64,000 bases of DNA, taken from positions 1 through 64,000 of the forward strand of contig NZ_JAKGBI010000004.1 of the NCBI RefSeq assembly GCF_021530565.1. Direction: 5' to 3'. This stretch comes from Pseudoalteromonas sp. SMS1. GTDB lineage: Bacteria > Pseudomonadota > Gammaproteobacteria > Enterobacterales > Alteromonadaceae. The first letter of the stretch is position 1. Each line of letters starts with the position of its first letter. Positions 8,686-17,804 of the stretch are shown piece by piece. The position numbers and the translations under genes are program-made. A model generated the notes under the pieces. The model did no database searches, had not been told where the DNA came from, and worked only from the letters and a program-made list of their open reading frames with translations.

Positions 8686-10335
8686 ATGGTCGAACGTGAA
8701 ACCATGGAATTTGATGTCGTTATAGTAGGTGCTGGACCTGCCGGTCTATCTTGCGCTATTCGACTCGCCCAACAAGCACAGCAAAAAGAACAAGAATTGA
8801 TGATCTGTGTGGTGGAGAAGGGCTCAGAAGTTGGCGCGCATATTTTATCGGGCGCTGTATTTGAAACCAAAGCGTTAGACGAATTAATCCCTGATTGGGC
8901 AGAAAAAGGCGCGCCGGTCACAACTAAAGTCACCCATGATGATATTTACCTATTCAAAGATGAGAAAAACGCAACGAATTTGCCTCATATGGTTGTACCA
9001 AAAACCTTTAAAAATGACGGTAACTACATTGTTTCTATGGGGAACGTGTGCCGTTGGCTAGCAGAACAAGCCGAACAGCTAGGGGTAGAGATTTTCCCTG
9101 GTTTCAGTGCACAGTCACTTATCATTGAAGAAAACGAAGTGAAGGGCATAGTAACGGGCGACATGGGTTTAGACCGAGAAGGACAACCAAAAGATACCTA
9201 CATGCCCGGTATGGAGCTCAGAGCAAAATATACCGTTTTTGCTGAAGGTTGTAGAGGCCATTTGGGTAAAGAACTCATTAAAACATTCGACTTGGACAAA
9301 GCGGCATCTCCTCAGCACTATGGAATTGGCTTCAAGGAAATTTGGCAAATAGACCCTGAAAAGCACAAAGAAGGAACCGTTGTTCACGGCACAGGTTGGC
9401 CATTAGATAGCGAAACCCACGGTGGTTCATTTATGTACCATGCTGAAAATAACCAAGTCGTGATCGGCCTAATCATCGACCTAAACTATAAAAATCCGTA
9501 CTTAAGTCCTTTCGATGAATTCCAGAGAATGAAGCATCACCCCGTTTTCAAAGCGACACTTGAAGGGGGAGAGCGCATCGCCTACGGCGCTAGAGCCATT
9601 GCTAAAGGCGGCCTGCATGCTTTGCCAAAAATGCACTTCCCAGGCGGTCTTTTAATTGGGTGTGATGCGGGCACCCTAAACTTTGCAAAAATCAAAGGCA
9701 ACCACACCGCGATGAAGTCCGGAATTATCGGTGCTGATACCATCATTGAAGCACTCGCAAGTGACGAGCCACAAATCGACCTACAAAGCTTTGACGATAA
9801 ATTCAAAGCAAGCTGGCTACATGACGAGCTGTATCAATCACGTAATTTTGGCCCGGCAATGCATAAGTTAGGTCGCTATTTAGGCGGCGCATACAATATG
9901 ATTGATCAAAACTTTTTCTCTGGTTCATTGCCATTTACCATAAAAGACATCAGCAAAGATTACGAGTCACTAAGGCTGGCAAAAGATTCAACTGAAATAA
10001 ATTATCCAAAACCAGACGGCAAGTTAAGTTTCGACAAGTTATCTTCAGTGTTTTTATCCAATACCAACCATGAAGAAGTGCAACCATGTCATCTGAAGCT
10101 CAAAGATGCGTCAATACCGATTAATGTAAACCTTGAGAAGTATGCAGAGCCTGCGCAACGATACTGCCCTGCAGGCGTCTATGAAGTAAATGAAAACGAG
10201 GAAGGTGAGAAGCACTTCGTCATTAATGCACAAAACTGTATCCACTGTAAGACATGTGATATTAAAGATCCTAGCCAAAATATCACTTGGGTCACGCCTG
10301 AAGGCGCTGGCGGTCCAAATTACCCCAACATGTAA
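8686..10335 (+). CDS. Electron transfer flavoprotein-ubiquinone oxidoreductase
   Basis: 549 aa, full length. A membrane-associated FAD and 4Fe-4S enzyme that takes electrons from reduced ETF to the quinone pool. It has the N-terminal dinucleotide motif GAGPAG (about residues 16-21), the central ubiquinone/FAD region (GGLHALPKMHFPGG, GCDAGTLNFAKIKGNHTAMKSG) and the C-terminal ferredoxin-like cluster (RYCPAGVYEV, then CIHCKTCDIKDP). The family signature GGPNYPNM closes the protein. ATG 8686 follows GAGGTAAAA; an internal ATG at 8704 lacks a comparable site. A good terminator follows. Confidence 0.97.
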   Translation: MVERETMEFDVVIVGAGPAGLSCAIRLAQQAQQKEQELMICVVEKGSEVGAHILSGAVFETKALDELIPDWAEKGAPVTTKVTHDDIYLFKDEKNATNLPHMVVPKTFKNDGNYIVSMGNVCRWLAEQAEQLGVEIFPGFSAQSLIIEENEVKGIVTGDMGLDREGQPKDTYMPGMELRAKYTVFAEGCRGHLGKELIKTFDLDKAASPQHYGIGFKEIWQIDPEKHKEGTVVHGTGWPLDSETHGGSFMYHAENNQVVIGLIIDLNYKNPYLSPFDEFQRMKHHPVFKATLEGGERIAYGARAIAKGGLHALPKMHFPGGLLIGCDAGTLNFAKIKGNHTAMKSGIIGADTIIEALASDEPQIDLQSFDDKFKASWLHDELYQSRNFGPAMHKLGRYLGGAYNMIDQNFFSGSLPFTIKDISKDYESLRLAKDSTEINYPKPDGKLSFDKLSSVFLSNTNHEEVQPCHLKLKDASIPINVNLEKYAEPAQRYCPAGVYEVNENEEGEKHFVINAQNCIHCKTCDIKDPSQNITWVTPEGAGGPNYPNM

Positions 10336-10368
10336 TAACCAACCAATTATTACTATTTCCTAAATTGC

Positions 10369-10393
10369 AAGGGGCGAAATGCCCCTTTTTTTC
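10369..10393 (+). terminator. Rho-independent terminator of the ETF-QO gene
   Basis: A GGGGC/GCCCC stem with a GAAAT loop is followed by seven T residues. It lies before the true start of the next gene, ruling out an upstream start for the thioesterase at 10365. Confidence 0.85.
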
Positions 10394-10430
10394 TATACTT
10401 ATCCCATACTCGACAATTATTGAGGCGCGT

Positions 10431-10913
10431 ATGGCCGAGCAATCAGAAGTCATTTTTAGATTCCTAGCAGAACCAACCGATGTTAATTTTGGCGGAAAAG
10501 TACACGGTGGCGTGGTTATGAAGTGGATAGATCAGGCTGGTTACGCCTGCGCTGCCGGTTGGAGTGGTGCTTATTGTGTCACTGTTTCAGTCGCAGGGGT
10601 TCGTTTTCACCGCCCTATTCTAGTGGGCCAAATTGTTGAGGTGTCTGCAAAAATTGCGCACACGGGTAAAACCAGCATGCAAATATTTATTCAAGTACGC
10701 TGTGGTGACCCTCAAAACCAGCATATGGTAGAAACAAACCATTGCATTATTAGTTTTATTGCGATGGATCAAGCAGGTTACCCAATTCCAGTTCCCAAGT
10801 TTGTAGCGGAAAATGCTGAGCAAAAGGCGCTAGAGCAATATGCAATTAAGATGAAAGACATCGCCATTCAGACTGAATCTTTATTGCAAGCTACACTAGA
10901 TCAAGATGAGTAA
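10431..10913 (+). CDS. Acyl-CoA thioesterase, hotdog fold (YciA/BACH-like)
   Basis: 160 aa. A hotdog-domain thioesterase that hydrolyses acyl-CoA to the free acid and CoA. The family block HGGVVMKWIDQAGYACA (starting about residue 24) contains the expected helix with the catalytic Asp, and VAGVRFHRPILVGQIVEV follows. The frame is open further upstream, but that part contains the preceding terminator, so ATG 10431 (after GAGGCG) is the start. Its position beside the ETF system fits a role in fatty-acid or acyl-CoA turnover. Confidence 0.9.
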   Translation: MAEQSEVIFRFLAEPTDVNFGGKVHGGVVMKWIDQAGYACAAGWSGAYCVTVSVAGVRFHRPILVGQIVEVSAKIAHTGKTSMQIFIQVRCGDPQNQHMVETNHCIISFIAMDQAGYPIPVPKFVAENAEQKALEQYAIKMKDIAIQTESLLQATLDQDE

Positions 10914-10923
10914 CTGACCAAAA

Positions 10924-10949
10924 GGCGAATACCTTCGCGATATTCGCCG
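10924..10949. terminator. Hairpin between convergent genes
   Basis: A GGCGAATA...TATTCGCC type inverted repeat lies between the thioesterase stop and the stop of the minus-strand kinase-like gene. The T-run is poor. Confidence 0.4.
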
Positions 10950-10961
10950 CGTACGCAATCA

Positions 10962-11483
10962 CTACCGTTGAGGCACCAATACTTCCAGTAAGCCATTGAG
11001 CGTATTTAAGGTTTGTACTCTATACAGCGTCTTTTCTTTAGCGCTGGCCTTTAGTGACTGATAAAACGATTCACTCCAAAATTGACGGGACTGTCCTAAA
11101 AATTTATATGATTGCACTGTACCTTTAACTAAAGAACAGCCATCCGGCCACCCTTGCGGTTTCTGATAAACTCCTTGTAGCAAACGCTTTGTAACGAGCC
11201 AATAACTCAAAGCATAGGGTAAATCGATATAAATGAGTGTATCCGCACACGCTATTCTTTGCTGAAAGTGCCCTATCGGTCCTAACCCGTCTAAGATCCA
11301 ACTTTCTGACTTAAGTATTGTGTTGTGCGCTTCATCAAACTTGCTTCGCATCACCTGCGACCCATCGGCATTAAAAACCATAGTATCAATTTGATACAAA
11401 GGTATCCCTGCAAGACTGGCTAATTGGGCACTAAAAGTTGATTTACCACTGCCTGGTTTACCAAATACAGCTATTTTCTTCAT
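10962..11483 (-). CDS. P-loop NTPase, adenylate kinase/FlaR-like
   Basis: 173 aa. The Walker A motif GKPGSGKST begins at residue 8, and the following pattern (IPLYQIDTMVF, LDGLGPIG, TLIYIDLPYALSYW) matches small nucleotide-kinase-like proteins often called DNA topology modulation proteins. No substrate can be assigned. It is a single gene, 200 bases downstream of the next minus-strand gene with a terminator in between. Confidence 0.8.
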   Translation of the reverse strand: MKKIAVFGKPGSGKSTFSAQLASLAGIPLYQIDTMVFNADGSQVMRSKFDEAHNTILKSESWILDGLGPIGHFQQRIACADTLIYIDLPYALSYWLVTKRLLQGVYQKPQGWPDGCSLVKGTVQSYKFLGQSRQFWSESFYQSLKASAKEKTLYRVQTLNTLNGLLEVLVPQR

Positions 11484-11520
11484 TCTGTCTCCTTGATTCG
11501 AAGTACCTAAAAGGCAGAAA

Positions 11521-11546
11521 TGAAAAAACCGCCTTGTAGGCGGGTT
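11521..11546 (-). terminator. Rho-independent terminator, minus strand
   Basis: CCCGCCTACAAGGCGG followed by six T residues on the minus strand. It lies about 140 bases beyond the acetyltransferase stop at 11683. The 140 bases between contain no gene I can support. Confidence 0.7.
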
Positions 11547-11682
11547 ATCATTCGAACATACAAAAGCCCCACCACTCCTAAGGAATGATGATAATTCGGC
11601 TTGATTTGTTGTGTATGCTCATGTTCATAAAACAATCATCTAGATATATCAGTTTGATGTCAATGCCTTTTACTTACATCAG

Positions 11683-12123
11683 CTAATAGAGTTCCTTTTC
11701 CATTAATATCAGTTTTTTACCCATGTGAGATGAGTCATCAAAAGGTTGATAGCCAAGTTTCTTATATATATGAATGCCTCTAAGATTGGACTCAAATACG
11801 TCCAACCAAATCCGCTGACAACATAACTGTTTTACGCAGTAAGCTTCCATTAGGTAAATAGCCTTTTGACCAACACCATTCCCCTTTGACGCAATCACAA
11901 TACGCCTAAACTCTACACTGTGATTTGACTCGCAAGCTAGAATCATAAAACCCGCTAATACACCTTGGTCAAACACTGACAAATAAACAATGTCCTCTTT
12001 ATGCATCTCAGCAAAGTGCATCTCTTTTGAGTATGGGATGATATAAGTAGATGTATTATCTGCTTGCTCCATCGTGACAAAAGCATCAATATGTTCAAAT
12101 TGGGCTGGCTTTATTTCTATCAA
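11683..12123 (-). CDS. GNAT-family N-acetyltransferase
   Basis: 146 aa. The acetyl-CoA-binding region is recognisable: VEFRRIVIASKGNGVGQKAI (about residues 69-88; R/Q-x2-G-x-G/A type) and the C-terminal FESNLRGIHIYKKLGYQP of GNAT enzymes. The substrate is unknown; the domain organisation is like single-domain small-molecule acetyltransferases. It is followed on the same strand by a terminator and lies 20 bases downstream of a RidA-family gene, so the two could be co-transcribed. Confidence 0.85.
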   Translation of the reverse strand: MIEIKPAQFEHIDAFVTMEQADNTSTYIIPYSKEMHFAEMHKEDIVYLSVFDQGVLAGFMILACESNHSVEFRRIVIASKGNGVGQKAIYLMEAYCVKQLCCQRIWLDVFESNLRGIHIYKKLGYQPFDDSSHMGKKLILMEKELY

Positions 12124-12143
12124 CGTGGCGATTCCTTATTACA

Positions 12144-12500
12144 TTACAGTGTTCTTATTGCAGTGACAGTGACTTCAATCAGTACATTCCCTTCAAGGTC
12201 AACACCTAGACAGGCTCGTTGCGGCCAATGTTCAGGGTTTGGCCCCAACCATGCTTTCCAGACTTCATCCATCACTGGCTTATCTGCCATATTTGCAATG
12301 TACACTTGCGCTGAAACAATTTGGCTCTTGTCTGAACCTAGCTCGGCCAGATTTTCTTGTATGGTGTTTAAGGTATGGTGTGTTTGTTCTTCAATGCCGA
12401 CGTGTGTATTTGAAGATGTGGCAACGGTCCAAACTAAATCTTTATATGCTGATGATTTGTTGCGGCCAGCGTGAATACCACGTTTTCTTTCAATCATCAT
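12144..12500 (-). CDS. RidA/YjgF-family protein (divergent)
   Basis: 118 aa. Member of the RidA superfamily (chorismate-mutase-like trimer fold), recognisable from the C-terminal part WPQRACLGVDLEGNVLIEVTVTA, including the conserved Arg of the ligand pocket. It lacks the N-terminal GPY signature of true RidA and is clearly divergent from the neighbour at 12587, so it may be a paralogue with another role. It ends 20 bases before the GNAT gene. Confidence 0.85.
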   Translation of the reverse strand: MMIERKRGIHAGRNKSSAYKDLVWTVATSSNTHVGIEEQTHHTLNTIQENLAELGSDKSQIVSAQVYIANMADKPVMDEVWKAWLGPNPEHWPQRACLGVDLEGNVLIEVTVTAIRTL

Positions 12501-12545
12501 ATAACTCCCTGATCATTGAGATTTTACTTGTGAAATAGCATGCCT

Positions 12546-12578
12546 AAAAATAAAGGAGCATACGCTCCTTTATTTTTT
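12546..12578. terminator. Bidirectional terminator
   Basis: AATAAAGGAGC/GCTCCTTTATT stem with a four-base loop and T-runs on both sides. It terminates ridA on the minus strand. Confidence 0.85.
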
Positions 12579-12586
12579 GAATGGTA

Positions 12587-12976
12587 CTACTTGCGAATTG
12601 CAATCGCCTCAATTTCGATGTTAACGTCTTTTGGCAAGCGTGCTACTTCGACACAAGAACGTGCAGGGTAATTTGCTACGTTGTGTTCATCAAAGAACTG
12701 ACCATATACTTCATTCACCGTACCAAAGTCATTTAAGTCTTTAACAAACACAGTTAGTTTCACAATATCACTCACAGTGAGGCCTGATGATTCAACCACA
12801 GCTTTTACATTTTCAAGAGACTGTCTAGCTTGATCTGCGATCGCTTCTGGCACGTCACCAGTCTTTGGGTTTACTGGGATTTGACCTGAAGTCAAAACCA
12901 TATTTCCTAGGTCAACACCTTGTACGTAGGGACCAATTGCCGCGGGTGCTGATTCTGTATGCAAAACTTTTGTCAT
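12587..12976 (-). CDS. ridA: RidA, reactive intermediate/imine deaminase
   Basis: 129 aa, canonical length. RidA hydrolyses 2-aminoacrylate and related enamines/imines produced by PLP enzymes. The start APAAIGPYVQG, the block VLTSGQIPVNPKTGDV, and the C-terminal YPARSCVEVARLPKDVNIEIEAIA with the conserved Arg and Glu are all present. It stands alone in front of its own terminator. Confidence 0.96.
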   Translation of the reverse strand: MTKVLHTESAPAAIGPYVQGVDLGNMVLTSGQIPVNPKTGDVPEAIADQARQSLENVKAVVESSGLTVSDIVKLTVFVKDLNDFGTVNEVYGQFFDEHNVANYPARSCVEVARLPKDVNIEIEAIAIRK

Positions 12977-13086
12977 GATAATTTCCGTTTCTGGTTAATA
13001 GATAAAAGTGTGCTTATAGTCTCTGCCTTTGTGCTCTTTTTCAAGTGTTTAGGACAATTGGAAAAAATTAAGTTATGACCATGCGG

Positions 13087-13446
13087 CTAGACGAGTTTAA
13101 CCACCAAATCAGACAAGGACTCAGGTGTGAAGGGTTTTGATATGTAAGCATTAACTCCAAGCTGGTTCATCTGCTGAATTTTGTCAGGCGAGGTATCCCC
13201 CGTCAGCATAATAATTTTAATGTTTTGATAGGCAGGTTCGAGTTTCACTTGTTTTATTAACTCAACACCGTTAATTTTTGGCATATTCCAATCGGTTACA
13301 ATCAAATCAAAATGGGCATCAGATAAGGCACTTAACGCCTCTTCACCGTTACTGGCTTGGGTTAATTCACTGAAACCACGATCCTGTAAGCTCTCACTAA
13401 TTAATTCCCGCATAAAATAAGTATCATCAACTATTAAGATTCGCAT
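13087..13446 (-). CDS. CheY-like single-domain response regulator
   Basis: 119 aa receiver domain with no output domain. The acidic pair is in ILIVDDTYF, the phospho-acceptor Asp in LIVTDWNMPK, the conserved Thr in MLTGD and Lys in ISKPFTP. I chose ATG 13446 (MRILIVDD), preceded by AGGGAAGGG; an upstream ATG would add 18 unrelated residues. No histidine kinase or motility gene is nearby, so the partner is unknown. CheY-type signalling is one option, generic phosphorelay another. Confidence 0.92.
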   Translation of the reverse strand: MRILIVDDTYFMRELISESLQDRGFSELTQASNGEEALSALSDAHFDLIVTDWNMPKINGVELIKQVKLEPAYQNIKIIMLTGDTSPDKIQQMNQLGVNAYISKPFTPESLSDLVVKLV

Positions 13447-13618
13447 ACCCTTCCCTAAACGCCACAAGTTGTTTGCCCAACAATGATTTATGCTAGTCAT
13501 TGCTAGCTACAAATGCAAAGTTCACGAACCGAATTTACCTACTTTAATGAACCCTAACTCAGCTGTAAGCCTCTAAAAGCGTCATTTGACCTGGCCGTTT
13601 TTTAAGGCAACCCCTGTT

Positions 13619-14098
13619 TCACAAATGCTTTAACCGATAAACCACTTCAAACTCTTCACAAATGATTGGCATACTTTTTTGCGGCGTAAAACCGGTATCC
13701 GCCAATTCTCGGTGATAATAATCCCAATGCACTTTGCGCCAGTAAGCCAAGCTTTTATCTCCTTCCCCTTCCAAAATAGCGTAATCAGCACTGATTTCAT
13801 CAAATGGTATGACGCAAACACGTACCGTTTTTATAATACAATGTGCAACGCCATCCCAGTCAGTAACCACATTCAAATCACCCACTTTGGGCAATTCAAA
13901 CTTGTTGGCTTGATACCACCACAGTGACGGAGAAGTGGCCTTTTTTATTCCCGCAATGACTAAAGACAAACAGTCGTTGGCATCTTTTTCATTGTCACAA
14001 AAGTGCCAACTATCCAATTGCTGTTGGGGTTGATTGATGTGATGAAAATACGCTTCACATATTCTGTGTACTGATAAATGACAGTCTCTATTCGACAC
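13619..14098 (-). CDS. ASCH-domain protein
   Basis: 159 aa. Pattern of the ASCH (PUA-like) fold: SWHFCDNEKDANDCLSLV near residue 30, KKATSPSLWWY around 52, LPKVGDLNVVTDWDG around 70 and the acidic EGEGDKSLAYWRKVHWDYY toward the end. Such proteins bind RNA or nucleotides, and some relatives are amidohydrolases of modified cytidine; the exact function is unknown. Single gene. Confidence 0.8.
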   Translation of the reverse strand: MSNRDCHLSVHRICEAYFHHINQPQQQLDSWHFCDNEKDANDCLSLVIAGIKKATSPSLWWYQANKFELPKVGDLNVVTDWDGVAHCIIKTVRVCVIPFDEISADYAILEGEGDKSLAYWRKVHWDYYHRELADTGFTPQKSMPIICEEFEVVYRLKHL

Positions 14099-14160
14099 AA
14101 TAGTAATTCCCTTATTCGACGGCCCTCATCGTGAGAGACGATAAATTGCACGTTATTTTT

Positions 14161-14199
14161 AATGTAAACGGCAATGTTGGCTTTTTGCCGTTTACATTA
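14161..14199. terminator. Strong hairpin downstream of azoR
   Basis: A perfect 14-bp inverted repeat (AATGTAAACGGCAA with its complement) surrounds an 11-base loop, immediately after the azoR stop. It lacks a good T-run on the minus strand, so it may act as a 3' stabiliser as much as a terminator. Confidence 0.5.
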
Positions 14200-14203
14200 C
14201 AGG

Positions 14204-14863
14204 TTACGCCAGAGACTTGGCAAGTGCTCTTGTTTCGGTAAAGGCAGACGCCAAAGAGTTTTGATGTCTCAAATCCGAGAATTCCTGATACTCGGAAGCA
14301 ATCTCATAAACGGTTTCACAGCCAAGGTATTTAGATAATGTGCGTATATGGGGGGCTAAATGGTTCATACGTGCTCTTATTCCACCTGATTCAAAACCAA
14401 ATTCACCACAGGATGTTAAAAGTACTAGGGATTTACCCGATAAAATTGGCTCCAAAGGAAAGTCGCCACGCGCAAGGTCAAAGCTAAAAGTCTCATTGAT
14501 CCTTACAACTTGGTCAAACCAAGCTTTCAACTGTGCTGGCATGCCGTAATTGTACATGGGGGAAGAAATCACCACAATGTCAGCGTCTTTTAGCTCTCTT
14601 ATCAAGGTGTCTGACATTAAGAGCTTTTGCTTTTGAGCATCCGTGCGCTTTTCCGCAGGCGTAAATACCGCGCCAAGCCACTCTTGATCCGTAAATGGCG
14701 GCGGGTTTGCCCCCACATCCCTATAAATGTAGCGCGTTATAGGTGTATTTTCTTTAAGTGATTCAACAAAACTATGCGCTAATTTCTTGGAGATTGAGTC
14801 ATGGTTTGGGTTGTCATTTTCGCGTTTACGAATACTGGCATCTATATGAAGTAATTGGGTCAT
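14204..14863 (-). CDS. azoR: FMN-dependent NADH-azoreductase
   Basis: 219 aa flavodoxin-fold enzyme that reduces quinones and azo compounds with NAD(P)H. The start LLHIDASIRKREND, the FMN-binding SPMYNYGMPAQLKAWFDQV (about residues 100-118), and LLTSCGEFGF are typical. It is divergent from the LysR-type regulator at 14998, the classic arrangement for a regulator controlling its neighbour. Confidence 0.92.
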   Translation of the reverse strand: MTQLLHIDASIRKRENDNPNHDSISKKLAHSFVESLKENTPITRYIYRDVGANPPPFTDQEWLGAVFTPAEKRTDAQKQKLLMSDTLIRELKDADIVVISSPMYNYGMPAQLKAWFDQVVRINETFSFDLARGDFPLEPILSGKSLVLLTSCGEFGFESGGIRARMNHLAPHIRTLSKYLGCETVYEIASEYQEFSDLRHQNSLASAFTETRALAKSLA

Positions 14864-14997
14864 CTTTAATATCTCATCACGTTAAATTACGAGACCAATT
14901 GTGCGCTCCCCTCACTGCACAGACAAATGAATAGATGGACCTTATAAATAAGTTTTACTCATGTATACTACAAATTCCAACGAGCAAAGAGGTTGAA

Positions 14998-15849
14998 ATG
15001 GGAAAAATTTCGATGCAAGCGCTGAAAGTATTTGATGTGGCAGCGCGTCACGGCAGTTTTAAACTTGCGGCACAGGAGTTGAACATCAGTGCGACAGCCG
15101 TTTCTCACCACATCAGTAATCTTGAATCACGGCTAAATATCGCATTATTTACACGCAAAACACGGGAAGTTTCCCTCACTGATACAGGGACGTTTTTAGC
15201 CAAGGCGACTCTGTCGGGTTTCAGTACGATAGAAAACGCGATAAATGCACTTGATACTCAAGCGCAAAAAGTCAAAGTGCAAACCACCTCCTCATTTGCT
15301 GCACAGTTTTTAATCCCTCGACTACGTATTTTAGCGACTAGTTGTCCCGATTTAGAGGTAGAAATCGCCACCGGTGAGCAATTAGTTCATGATCCTCAAG
15401 CCATCTCTATTCGCTTCGGAGAAGTCCAGAAAGTAGCCCAAATCGCGAAGCTCACGCTTGAGTTGTTCAACCTTTATGGCTCAAAGGAAATCTTAAGAAA
15501 AAGCCCGAATAAAGACAGGATCAAAGTATACGTGCCAAAATGGAAGAACCCGCTTTTACCCTCTCCGCCTTGGCAGCAGTGGTTACAAAAGAATGAGCTG
15601 ACAGAGACTGCATTTGATGTCGTGTACTTTGATCAAGAGTCCTACTGTATAGACGAGGCCATTGCGGGCTCTGGGCTAGTGTTTTGCTCGTCGACTCTCA
15701 TTAAACACGCAGTATCGAGCAAAATATTAAGTCAATGTAATTATAGTGCACAGCCATCACAACTTGGTTACTACCTGGTGAGCCCTTTAGCGTCAAAAAC
15801 TCAAAAACAAGTACAATTTATTCATTGGCTTAGCGCGCAGTTGAACTAA
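14998..15849 (+). CDS. LysR-family transcriptional regulator
   Basis: 283 aa. N-terminal winged helix-turn-helix (ALKVFDVAARHGSFKLAAQ, then SATAVSHHISNLE) and a substrate-binding domain, GcvA-like. ATG 14998 has AGAGG 5 bases upstream; the frame is open upstream to 14935 but without a comparable site. Divergent from azoR, with 134 bases between the starts, so control of azoR is likely. The class V aminotransferase downstream is on the same strand after 174 bases. Confidence 0.92.
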   Translation: MGKISMQALKVFDVAARHGSFKLAAQELNISATAVSHHISNLESRLNIALFTRKTREVSLTDTGTFLAKATLSGFSTIENAINALDTQAQKVKVQTTSSFAAQFLIPRLRILATSCPDLEVEIATGEQLVHDPQAISIRFGEVQKVAQIAKLTLELFNLYGSKEILRKSPNKDRIKVYVPKWKNPLLPSPPWQQWLQKNELTETAFDVVYFDQESYCIDEAIAGSGLVFCSSTLIKHAVSSKILSQCNYSAQPSQLGYYLVSPLASKTQKQVQFIHWLSAQLN

Positions 15850-16023
15850 ACCCCGAACGTGGATGGCGCACAGTGCGCCCGTAGGGTAAGGTTTTCTTAC
15901 CTGTCAGTTTTTTGATTTCAATACTGGAAAATGCGCGACATAATGCCCACAATGGTGCTCTCACGTAATGCGACTTTGAATGCGCATATTCGTTTAGAAC
16001 GACTAATTTAAAACGGGAATTTT

Positions 16024-17139
16024 ATGTTCGAATCATTTAACCCGACGCCCCGCGTCCTGATGGGACCTGGCCCATCAAATGTGTCTCCTCGAGTTTTAGG
16101 TGCCCTTGCAAGACCAACGGTTGGGCATTTAGATCCGCAATTCATAGGCCTCATGGATGAAATAAAACAGCTTTTACAATATGCTTTTTGCACTAAGAAC
16201 GAATTTACAATTGCACTTTCAGCACCGGGGTCAGCGGGCATGGAAGCATGCGTGGTTAATTTAATTGAGCCAAATGACAAGGTCATAGTGTGTATTAATG
16301 GCGTATTTGGCAATCGATTAAAAGAAAATGTGGAGCGCGTCGGGGCGCAGCCTATTGTTGTTGAAGATAAATGGGGCGACCCCGTATCCGTAGAGAAAGT
16401 TTCCGACGCGCTTGCTGCTCACCCAGATGCAAAAGCCCTCGCTTTTGTCCATGCGGAAACCTCCACAGGTGCACGCAGCGACGCCAAATCACTTTGTCAA
16501 CTGGCTCAGCAATATGGTGTTTTAACGATTGTCGATGCCGTGACATCATTGGGCGGAAATGAGTTGAGAGTCGATGACTGGGGTATAGATGCCATCTACT
16601 CAGGCTCCCAAAAGTGTTTATCTTGCGTGCCAGGCATTTCTCCCGTGAGCTTTAGTGACAAAGCCGTTGAAGTACTAAAAAACCGAAAAACCAAAGTGCC
16701 TAGCTGGTTTTTGGATCAATCCCTCGTCATGGACTATTGGTCTGGCGGCGGCAAACGGAGTTATCACCATACCGCCCCTATCAATTCACTTTATGCGCTG
16801 CATGAATCATTGCTTGTGCTAAAACAAGAGGGACTGGAGCAGACTTGGCAAAGGCATGCTCAATTACATAAATCGCTGCACACTGGTTTAACAGAACTTG
16901 GCATTGACTTTTTGGTTGATGAAAACTTTCGTCTACCACAATTAAACTCTGTCATTATTCCTGATGGCGTTGATGATGCCCAAGTACGTGCAACACTGTT
17001 AAACAAATATAACCTTGAGATTGGTGCCGGGCTTGGCCAACTCGCTGGTAAAACATGGCGAATTGGGTTGATGGGCACGACTGCACATGCACAAAACATT
17101 GCTCTGCTACTTGCAGCATTGAAAGATGCGCTACGTTAA
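16024..17139 (+). CDS. Class V aminotransferase, alanine/serine-glyoxylate aminotransferase-like
   Basis: 371 aa PLP enzyme. The N-terminal MGPGPSNVSPRVLGAL, central VDAVTSLGGNELRVDDWGIDA and SGSQKCLS with the Schiff-base Lys (about residue 198) are family hallmarks, as is the C-terminal WRIGLMGTTAHAQNI. Likely reaction: transfer of an amino group from alanine or serine to glyoxylate; 2-aminoethylphosphonate or other class V activities cannot be excluded. No obvious partner gene besides the preceding regulator. Confidence 0.9.
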   Translation: MFESFNPTPRVLMGPGPSNVSPRVLGALARPTVGHLDPQFIGLMDEIKQLLQYAFCTKNEFTIALSAPGSAGMEACVVNLIEPNDKVIVCINGVFGNRLKENVERVGAQPIVVEDKWGDPVSVEKVSDALAAHPDAKALAFVHAETSTGARSDAKSLCQLAQQYGVLTIVDAVTSLGGNELRVDDWGIDAIYSGSQKCLSCVPGISPVSFSDKAVEVLKNRKTKVPSWFLDQSLVMDYWSGGGKRSYHHTAPINSLYALHESLLVLKQEGLEQTWQRHAQLHKSLHTGLTELGIDFLVDENFRLPQLNSVIIPDGVDDAQVRATLLNKYNLEIGAGLGQLAGKTWRIGLMGTTAHAQNIALLLAALKDALR

Positions 17140-17150
17140 CAAGCGCATTA

Positions 17151-17179
17151 TCTAGGTGTGATATGCTACCACACCTAGT
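17151..17179 (+). terminator. Hairpin after the aminotransferase
   Basis: CTAGGTGTG...CACACCTAG, a 9-bp perfect inverted repeat 12 bases beyond the stop. There is no long T-run. Confidence 0.5.
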
Positions 17180-17436
17180 TCTACCTGAGGGTAGGCGTAT
17201 ATTGCCCAGCAAAATGCAACAATATCAACCACCATAGCATGATTATCTATGGCAGTGAGCATCTAGCATTTCCATATAGAAACGCCCACCCCTGACGACC
17301 ATACTCGATAGCCGCACGGCCAGTGCGTCGTTCGTCACATCTGCATTTACAGCCATCCCCCCATTACAATTAAGCTAGTAAGAATCAAGTAAAAGCAAGC
17401 ATGAATCGCCTGTACACACTTTTTATGGTGCTCACC

Positions 17437-17613
17437 TTAAACAGGCTGCCTTTTAAGCTTAATAATAAAGTACTTTTCCCAGAGCCACCGCAAAATAATT
17501 AACACGAACACATCCATTGCCATAGAGGCATGTAATTGAATCGCACCTTGACGATGAGCAATTTGATCTTTAATTTGACTAAAAATGGTATGAATTTTCG
17601 CTTCCATGCTCAT
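17437..17613 (-). CDS. Possible small membrane protein or gene remnant
   Basis: A 58-codon frame beginning ATG AGC ATG GAA, with an amphipathic first half (KIHTIFSQIKDQIAHRQG) and one hydrophobic segment (MDVFVLIILRWLW) before a basic tail. No clear ribosome site is seen. Just upstream, in another frame, the readable sequence MANKRYIVDRSRHWFTAY runs into a stop, so this may be the end of a frameshifted gene. The rest of the 665-base gap (17140-17804) holds only the aminotransferase hairpin. Confidence 0.3.
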   Translation of the reverse strand: MSMEAKIHTIFSQIKDQIAHRQGAIQLHASMAMDVFVLIILRWLWEKYFIIKLKRQPV

Positions 17614-17804
17614 CAAAATAAATACAATTAATATGCGGTAAACCAGTGGCGTGAACGATCAACAATATAGCGCTTATTAGCCATAAAATACGTCTTTGTC
17701 TTCTCATTGCTGTCGTAATATCGTGGCGCTCAAAATCACACATTCAAACCAATCTGAAAAAAGGCAGCTAATGTCGCCGCCCTTGGTGCTAACTAGAATT
17801 CAGA

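Noticed and set aside
10365..10430. N-terminal extension of the thioesterase
   Set aside because: The segment contains the terminator of the preceding gene.
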